A DNA stretch of 36,080 bases from the NCBI GenBank assembly GCA_002069125.1, contig MVZN01000027.1, positions 1 to 36,080 on the forward strand. Reading direction: 5' to 3'. A model generated the notes under the pieces. The model was not told where the DNA came from. It searched no databases and was given only the letters and a program-made list of their open reading frames with translations. This document shows positions 32,307-36,080 of this stretch, piece by piece; within the stretch, counting starts at the first letter, position 1; each line of letters begins with the position of its first letter. This DNA comes from Spirochaetes bacterium ADurb.BinA120. GTDB taxonomy: Bacteria; Spirochaetota; UBA4802; UBA5368. The position numbers and the translations under genes were made by a program.

Positions 32307-32333
32307 TTTCGCTCCGGCGAAAGACGCATTTTT
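32307..32333 (+). terminator. Terminator of the amidase gene
   Basis: TTTCGC (32307-32312) pairs with GCGAAA (32317-32322); after GACGCA comes a run of five T (32329-32333). Confidence 0.6.
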
Positions 32334-32340
32334 CGCGATG

Positions 32341-32366
32341 AAAAAAAGGACATAAGGAGCCCTTAT
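32341..32366 (-). terminator. Terminator of the small secreted-protein gene
   Basis: On the minus strand ATAAGG, GCT, CCTTAT form a perfect 6-bp hairpin (32366-32352), then GTCC and seven T (32347-32341). The left arm includes the TAA stop codon itself. Confidence 0.75.
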
Positions 32367-32575
32367 CTCCTCATGGCGATATTGTCTTCCGGGGAATACT
32401 CATCCCAATCGCCGCAGTAGACGAATTTCCATTTATTGCTTACACAGACTAAGCAAACCTCGGACCTAGCGCTCAGCTCGTAGATTTCCCCATCCTTACA
32501 GATATCCCTGGAAAGGCCTCCGGCCTCGTACGCGAAGAGGGATGTTGCGAGCAACATAGCTAAAAGTGTTTTCAT
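32363..32575 (-). CDS. Small secreted cysteine-containing protein
   Basis: About 70 aa from ATG 32575. A Sec signal (MKTLLAMLLATSLFA) precedes a mature peptide of about 55 residues with four cysteines (SRDICKDG, SEVCLVCVSNKW, VYCGDWDE), enough for two disulfides. The C-terminus is acidic then basic (SPEDNIAMRR). I recognise no family. The start is chosen over the in-frame position 32626 because it begins the signal and GGAGG lies about 10 bases upstream; a good terminator follows. The gap 32576-32875 holds only a GGGG/CCCC mini-hairpin at 32751-32762 and a repeated ATCTTTAAT. Confidence 0.6.
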   Translation of the reverse strand: MKTLLAMLLATSLFAYEAGGLSRDICKDGEIYELSARSEVCLVCVSNKWKFVYCGDWDEYSPEDNIAMRR

Positions 32576-32875
32576 ATTGCCTGTTCCTCCTCCATCTACA
32601 TGCTTCGAAGAACGCAAGTCCCTCATCGGAGCGATTCGTATATGGTCAGTTCAAATCAATTTTGCCACTTTAATAATAAGACGGATAGCGGGCGTGAAAT
32701 ATCGTGAGAAAAACGAAGGATATCTTTAATCTTAAATCTTTAATGTGAAAGGGGAAAACCCCGATAAATTCGGAGAAAGCACAGCCCACTGTACCCGCAT
32801 TAAACTTGCCCTCCGCCTCCGCTTCTGTTATTCTGTTGATTGCTTATCCTCTAGTACACCCAGTGGAGGGTTTGG

Positions 32876-33532
32876 ATGCGTTCGCTAATTACCGGACTGC
32901 TCGCCGCCTTGATTCTGCAGGGCCCGTCCCCGGAGGGCTTCGACGCTAAGGTCCTTCGAATTGTAGACGGCGATACCATTGTTGTTCGTAGTGACGACGG
33001 AGCGCGCCTGCGCATTCGCCTCATCAATATCGACACGCCCGAATCGCATTATAAAGGTTCCGGCCAGGAGCCCTGGGCCGGCATGGCGACGCGGAGGCTG
33101 ATGCGTCTCGCTCCTGTGGGTTCGCGGGTAAGGATACGGACTCCCGCCAGGCCGCTCGACGTTTACGGCCGGACGCTTGGTCTCGTTTCCCGCGGCGAGA
33201 CGAACATTAACCTTAAGCTCGTCCGCGAGGGGCTTGCCCTTCCCTATCTCGTCTATCCGGCCATGGACATGGCCATGGAGTTCGCCGATGCCTGCGCCGA
33301 GGCGCGCCACGAGGGGCTGGGCGTATTCTCGCCGGGACGTCCCCTTCCCGAGGAGTCCGCCCAATTCCGCCTGCGCATTAGCGGGCGCTCCCCGTACTGG
33401 TGGGTGGGAAATCTACGCACTAGGCGCTACGGCCCTCCCGAAAGCTTCGGCCGTTATCTTCCGGAGGAGCGCATACTCTTCGAAAGCGAGGAACAGGCAA
33501 AAGCGGCGGGGTATGAAAGGGAGGAACCGTAG
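32876..33532 (+). CDS. Exported SNase-like nuclease (thermonuclease family)
   Basis: A 218-aa staphylococcal-nuclease-fold protein. Signal-like residues 1-16 are followed by IVDGDTIVV (D31, D33), RLINIDTPES (R48, D53, E56) and DVYGRTL (R99), which reproduce the calcium and catalytic residues D21, R35, D40, E43 and R87 of SNase with the right spacing. NLKLVREGLALPY is the following family block. Residues about 172-218 (YWWVGNLRTRRYGPPES...LFESEEQAKAAGYEREEP) resemble the small Ada-like zinc-binding domain often appended to secreted nucleases, but the cysteines are replaced, so the metal site seems lost. GGAGGG precedes ATG 32876. Probably degrades extracellular nucleic acid. Confidence 0.88.
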   Translation: MRSLITGLLAALILQGPSPEGFDAKVLRIVDGDTIVVRSDDGARLRIRLINIDTPESHYKGSGQEPWAGMATRRLMRLAPVGSRVRIRTPARPLDVYGRTLGLVSRGETNINLKLVREGLALPYLVYPAMDMAMEFADACAEARHEGLGVFSPGRPLPEESAQFRLRISGRSPYWWVGNLRTRRYGPPESFGRYLPEERILFESEEQAKAAGYEREEP

Positions 33533-33564
33533 GGCTTCATCTGGGTGGAGGAGTCGATGAACGC

Positions 33565-33603
33565 AACGCCGCCGGCGCTCTGCGCCACCCCCAGAGAGGG
33601 TTT
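33565..33603. repeat. Direct repeat, copy 1 (two mini-hairpins)
   Basis: This 39-base unit contains GGCGC-TCT-GCGCC, then a C-run, AGA and a G-run followed by TTT. It occurs again 82 bases downstream with two mismatches. It looks like a structured intergenic element of the REP kind. Confidence 0.7.
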
Positions 33604-33646
33604 GGGTCTCATACTGCCGGTCGGATAGTCCGCAACCCTTGAGCCC

Positions 33647-33685
33647 AACGCCCCCGGCGCTCTGCGCCACCCCCAGAGGGGGTTT
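33647..33685. repeat. Direct repeat, copy 2 (two mini-hairpins)
   Basis: Second copy, here with a perfect CCCCC-AGA-GGGGG stem before TTT. Sequence after each copy (a TGCCG...CCGGAT stretch) is also partly conserved, so the duplicated segment may be about 60 bases. Confidence 0.7.
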
Positions 33686-33872
33686 ATGCTAATGCCGACA
33701 GCCGGATGCAGTCTCATACACTTCTCGACACCATCAAACAGCCGTTAAGCAGCGCGTACAGGCGAGGAGGCTCTCCTCGACCCCGCACGTGACCCCATGC
33801 GAACCCTTCTTTTAGCATCGGCACCGGAGTCCGGGCGAGGTCATTAAGCTTGCGGCAAATCCCAAAGCCTGC

Positions 33873-33886
33873 TTGTCGGCCGACAA
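33873..33886. other. 14-base palindrome in the gap 33686-34059
   Basis: TTGTCGGCCGACAA is a perfect palindrome. The surrounding gap has no supported gene. Base composition falls from GC-rich to AT-richer at about 33.95 kb, where the HD/YwgA pair begins. Confidence 0.35.
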
Positions 33887-34059
33887 ATTCCTGCTAAAGC
33901 CGGATCCCAGAAAGAAGCCGCACTTAAGGCCCTTTAAGGGTGTTTGCCCGCCGGATTGCTTTATCAAAAGAAGGAGTGCTAATTGGTGTCGATTATCCCG
34001 AAGTATAAGCTAATAAGGTGAGAATAATATATACGGCCAATATCATCAATTACAGCAGT

Positions 34060-34620
34060 TCAAATAGCAAAAGAGGCCATAGATTCCTGGGCAGTTATAA
34101 TATCTGATCTTGTAAACCGTGGCTTTAATTTCCCAACAATATCGACAATAGTATCTTTTGTGGCAGTTTTTCCTCTCGCGGCTAAATCCCTATCTACGAA
34201 CAGTATAGTCGCACGCAGCTCAAGTTCACTGGCATTATAGCCGCCAAATTCATTAATAACGCGGGTAATAGCATCATCAACTTCTTTCGATTGAATAAAC
34301 TCGGCGCCTTTTTTTATAAGAGCATCAGCACGTTTACCGGGAGAAATAGCATAACCCGTGAACTCGGTAGAATATTCTTCAACGGCAACTCCTCCGATAT
34401 AGGCTACAAGGTCCAGATCATGATGTAACTGAGAAGAGAAAGGACCATAGTTATAAAATTCAAATTCGTATCCGGTATGAATATCGAAAAGTTCGGTAAG
34501 GAAATATACCATCTTCTGTAAAGCGGTTTTTCCGAATTTCGGGCTCTTGTGTTCGAGCCGGCGGGCCAACTCCGTTATCAACGCGTATCTGTTCCAGGGA
34601 ACAAGCGCGTCCGAATCCAT
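34060..34620 (-). CDS. YwgA-like protein (DUF4065/Panacea-related)
   Basis: A 186-aa soluble protein. The block KFGKTALQKMVYFLTELF, then YEFEFYNYGPFSSQLHHDLDLVAYIGGV, is the pattern of Bacillus YwgA and is related to the DUF4065 (Panacea/SocA) fold, in which (L/K)QKxxYF and YGP are the core. Panacea domains act as antitoxins in many two-gene systems, while YwgA has no known function. The C-terminus is a helical extension with no motif. AGGAGG lies five bases before ATG 34620. It follows the HD gene by 22 bases in the same operon, the same pairing as ywfO-ywgA in Bacillus subtilis. Confidence 0.75.
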   Translation of the reverse strand: MDSDALVPWNRYALITELARRLEHKSPKFGKTALQKMVYFLTELFDIHTGYEFEFYNYGPFSSQLHHDLDLVAYIGGVAVEEYSTEFTGYAISPGKRADALIKKGAEFIQSKEVDDAITRVINEFGGYNASELELRATILFVDRDLAARGKTATKDTIVDIVGKLKPRFTRSDIITAQESMASFAI

Positions 34621-34642
34621 GAGATCCTCCTAAAGGAACTGC

Positions 34643-35935
34643 TTATTTATTCATCGACATGAGCAAGCGTTTCGCGTCGTCCTTTTTTTCCGGCGGTACA
34701 TACAGCCTAGTCTGGTTGACCGCCGAAAGCCCCTTGACCACCGGAGAGAGGAACGATAAGGGCGCTAGCTTATCTGTATTTCCATAGTTTTCAGAAATTA
34801 TCCTGATATCCGACGCATCATACTTATACCAGGAGTTTTCCGCCTTGTCAACAATTATTGTGAAACCACTTAATTTTTGTTTAGCCATCTCTAAGTCCTC
34901 GAGATCAGATTGCTCAGGCCTTTCGGGAGTCTCGAAAACCTTGCGATAATGCTTTCGGGTGAGCAAAATCCTTCCATGTTCACCGGCATCTCCCCCTTTA
35001 ACCAATCCCATCACCTTGCTGTCATCCCAATCCAGATACTCCTGGATACATTCCTCGGTCGGAGGCGGAAATTTACCGTTTTTAATCGTATCAGCCGATC
35101 CAGTTTTTTGTTTCAGCAGAGTTTTTATCGACCTGGCTATATGGTGATCATAAACCCTGCGCGTGTGCTGAAAGTACACCTGGGTAAACATCATATAGCG
35201 CGCGAGAATCAACGCTTCGGCTGCATGTCTGCCGCTTTCCATTACAACGACCTGTGGAGAACTCGTATCTCCATCGGTAGCAACACTGAGGGTATGCAAT
35301 ATCCTGTTTAAGTCATAATGCCCGTACGCGACACCGATGTGATGGGAGTCCCGCAACAGATAATCGGCCCGATCGGCATCAAGCTGACCTGCTATCAGGT
35401 TACGCCACAGCAGTGATTTCCCGAGTTCTGTGCTGCCATCGAGAAAATCGGCGATATAATCGGCGTTTATACCCATACCAGTCAATTGCGGATTTGAATT
35501 AATAAACTCACCGAATCGATATCTGACGATTGCGGCTGAATAGTTTTCGTGTTTATACACCTTCTTGGTTTTTTCATCGAAGCTCATCAGCTCTTCTGTC
35601 GCGTGCGAGAATGGAGCGTGTCCTATATCGTGCAGCAGCGCCGCAAGACGCACAGTCCTTTTATCGCGTTCCAGATCGGAGTCGGTAAAGCCTAGTTCAT
35701 CTTTTAAATAGTCCGGCCTTCGATGAATTATGTGCTCAAACATTTTCGTTGCGACATGCATTACTCCCAGCGAATGTTCAAAACGCGTATGCATAGCCCC
35801 AGGATACACCATGTCGGTAAAACCGAGCTGTCTGATTCGTCGAAGCCTCTGGAACTCGGTGTGGTTTATTATATCGCGCTCGATTTCGCCGATAACGATA
35901 AACCCATGGATCGGATCACGTATTTCGTAGGTCAT
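34643..35935 (-). CDS. HD-domain phosphohydrolase (YwfO/EF1143 type, possible dNTPase)
   Basis: A 430-aa member of the dGTPase/SAMHD1-related HD superfamily. Metal ligands are complete: H54 (TRFEHSLGVMH), H102/D103 (LLHDIGHAPFSH, with H106 and H111) and the later aspartate in QLDADRADYLLRDS (about 186-191). The opening EIRDPIHGFIVIGEIERDIINHTEFQRLRRIRQLG is typical of YwfO. The homologue EF1143 of Enterococcus is a dNTP triphosphohydrolase, so dNTP hydrolysis is a fair inference. DNA here is AT-richer than most of the window, suggesting transfer. No good ribosome site is seen before ATG 35935. It pairs with the downstream YwgA-like gene. Confidence 0.9.
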   Translation of the reverse strand: MTYEIRDPIHGFIVIGEIERDIINHTEFQRLRRIRQLGFTDMVYPGAMHTRFEHSLGVMHVATKMFEHIIHRRPDYLKDELGFTDSDLERDKRTVRLAALLHDIGHAPFSHATEELMSFDEKTKKVYKHENYSAAIVRYRFGEFINSNPQLTGMGINADYIADFLDGSTELGKSLLWRNLIAGQLDADRADYLLRDSHHIGVAYGHYDLNRILHTLSVATDGDTSSPQVVVMESGRHAAEALILARYMMFTQVYFQHTRRVYDHHIARSIKTLLKQKTGSADTIKNGKFPPPTEECIQEYLDWDDSKVMGLVKGGDAGEHGRILLTRKHYRKVFETPERPEQSDLEDLEMAKQKLSGFTIIVDKAENSWYKYDASDIRIISENYGNTDKLAPLSFLSPVVKGLSAVNQTRLYVPPEKKDDAKRLLMSMNK

Positions 35936-36004
35936 GGATAGGTTTCAAAGGTCATTTGGTTATTTATATCCCCTTCACAGGTTTTCATACTCCACCTACA
36001 ACCG

Positions 36005-36080
36005 CTACTTCCACCACCCCTTCATCAAATACTTCCTCTTCTCTAAAGAGTCCAGAACCGTCGAGCACGACTCCCAGTCC
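36005..36080 (-). CDS. Possible 3' end of an upstream gene at the window edge
   Basis: Reading into the window on the minus strand from the edge gives DWESCSTVLDSLEKRKYLMK followed by GWWK and a TAG at 36007-36005. It has gene-like residue use and the same direction as the HD operon. The plus strand is also open here (from ATG 35934 to the edge), so this call is weak and only an extended sequence can settle it. Confidence 0.3.
   Translation of the reverse strand, partial: DWESCSTVLDSLEKRKYLMKGWWK

Noticed and set aside
35934-36080. Plus-strand open frame running to the window edge
   Set aside because: No ribosome site, it begins on the antisense of the HD gene start, and the minus-strand reading of the same bases looks more gene-like.

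Overview
The window is chromosomal DNA from a high-GC, double-membraned bacterium with mostly ordinary metabolic and envelope genes on both strands. A porin-like beta-barrel, exported proteins, Sec signal peptides and relaxed lipoboxes (for example MQGSC) point to a diderm. The gene mix, namely DmdC-like acyl-CoA dehydrogenases, a DUF362 protein, a GH13_18 phosphorylase, LarA, bacteriohemerythrin and an HWE/HisKA_2 kinase, fits an environmental Spirochaetota-type or deltaproteobacterial-type organism. This placement is inference; no rRNA, tRNA or other marker gene was seen.

Layout. 1-5.2 kb: two paralogous acyl-CoA dehydrogenases (the first cut by the window edge) flank a DUF362 protein, all on the minus strand. 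5.4-7.9 kb: a coupled pair in which a GNAT-like protein follows a larger protein made of the same GNAT-like domain fused to a TraB/GumN (TIKI-like) domain. 8.1-10.7 kb, plus strand: GH13_18 phosphorylase and a YhhN-type lysoplasmalogenase. 10.8-12.1 kb: LarA-family racemase. 12.3-15.5 kb: a periplasmic substrate-binding protein overlapping a membrane histidine kinase. 15.8-17.3 kb: a bile-acid:sodium-symporter-family protein with an exported N-terminal domain, preceded by a coupled 29-aa ORF. 17.3-19.1 kb, minus strand: bacteriohemerythrin, a MazG-like pyrophosphohydrolase and a lipoprotein class I amidotransferase. 19.3-23.5 kb: DUF2937, thioesterase, MBL hydrolase, an exported protein, a beta-barrel and a DUF4258-like protein. 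24.0-25.3 kb: PuuB-like FAD oxidoreductase.

The accessory part is 25.3-36 kb. It holds a 1265-residue Dna2-like nuclease-helicase with a topoisomerase-type zinc finger inside its nuclease region, coupled to a truncated phosphatase-like ORF. Next is a DUF559 endonuclease gene that fits exactly between copies of a repeat with inverted ends, two full copies of which are tandem. An NylA-like amidase, a small secreted Cys protein and an exported SNase-like nuclease follow. Last is an AT-richer two-gene unit: an HD-domain phosphohydrolase of the YwfO/EF1143 type with a YwgA-like (DUF4065/Panacea-related) partner.

The best candidates for something new are the DUF559-repeat cassette, the nuclease-helicase with its phosphatase remnant, the GNAT-TraB fusion operon and the HD/YwgA pair. 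No CRISPR array, insertion-sequence transposase or prophage was seen.
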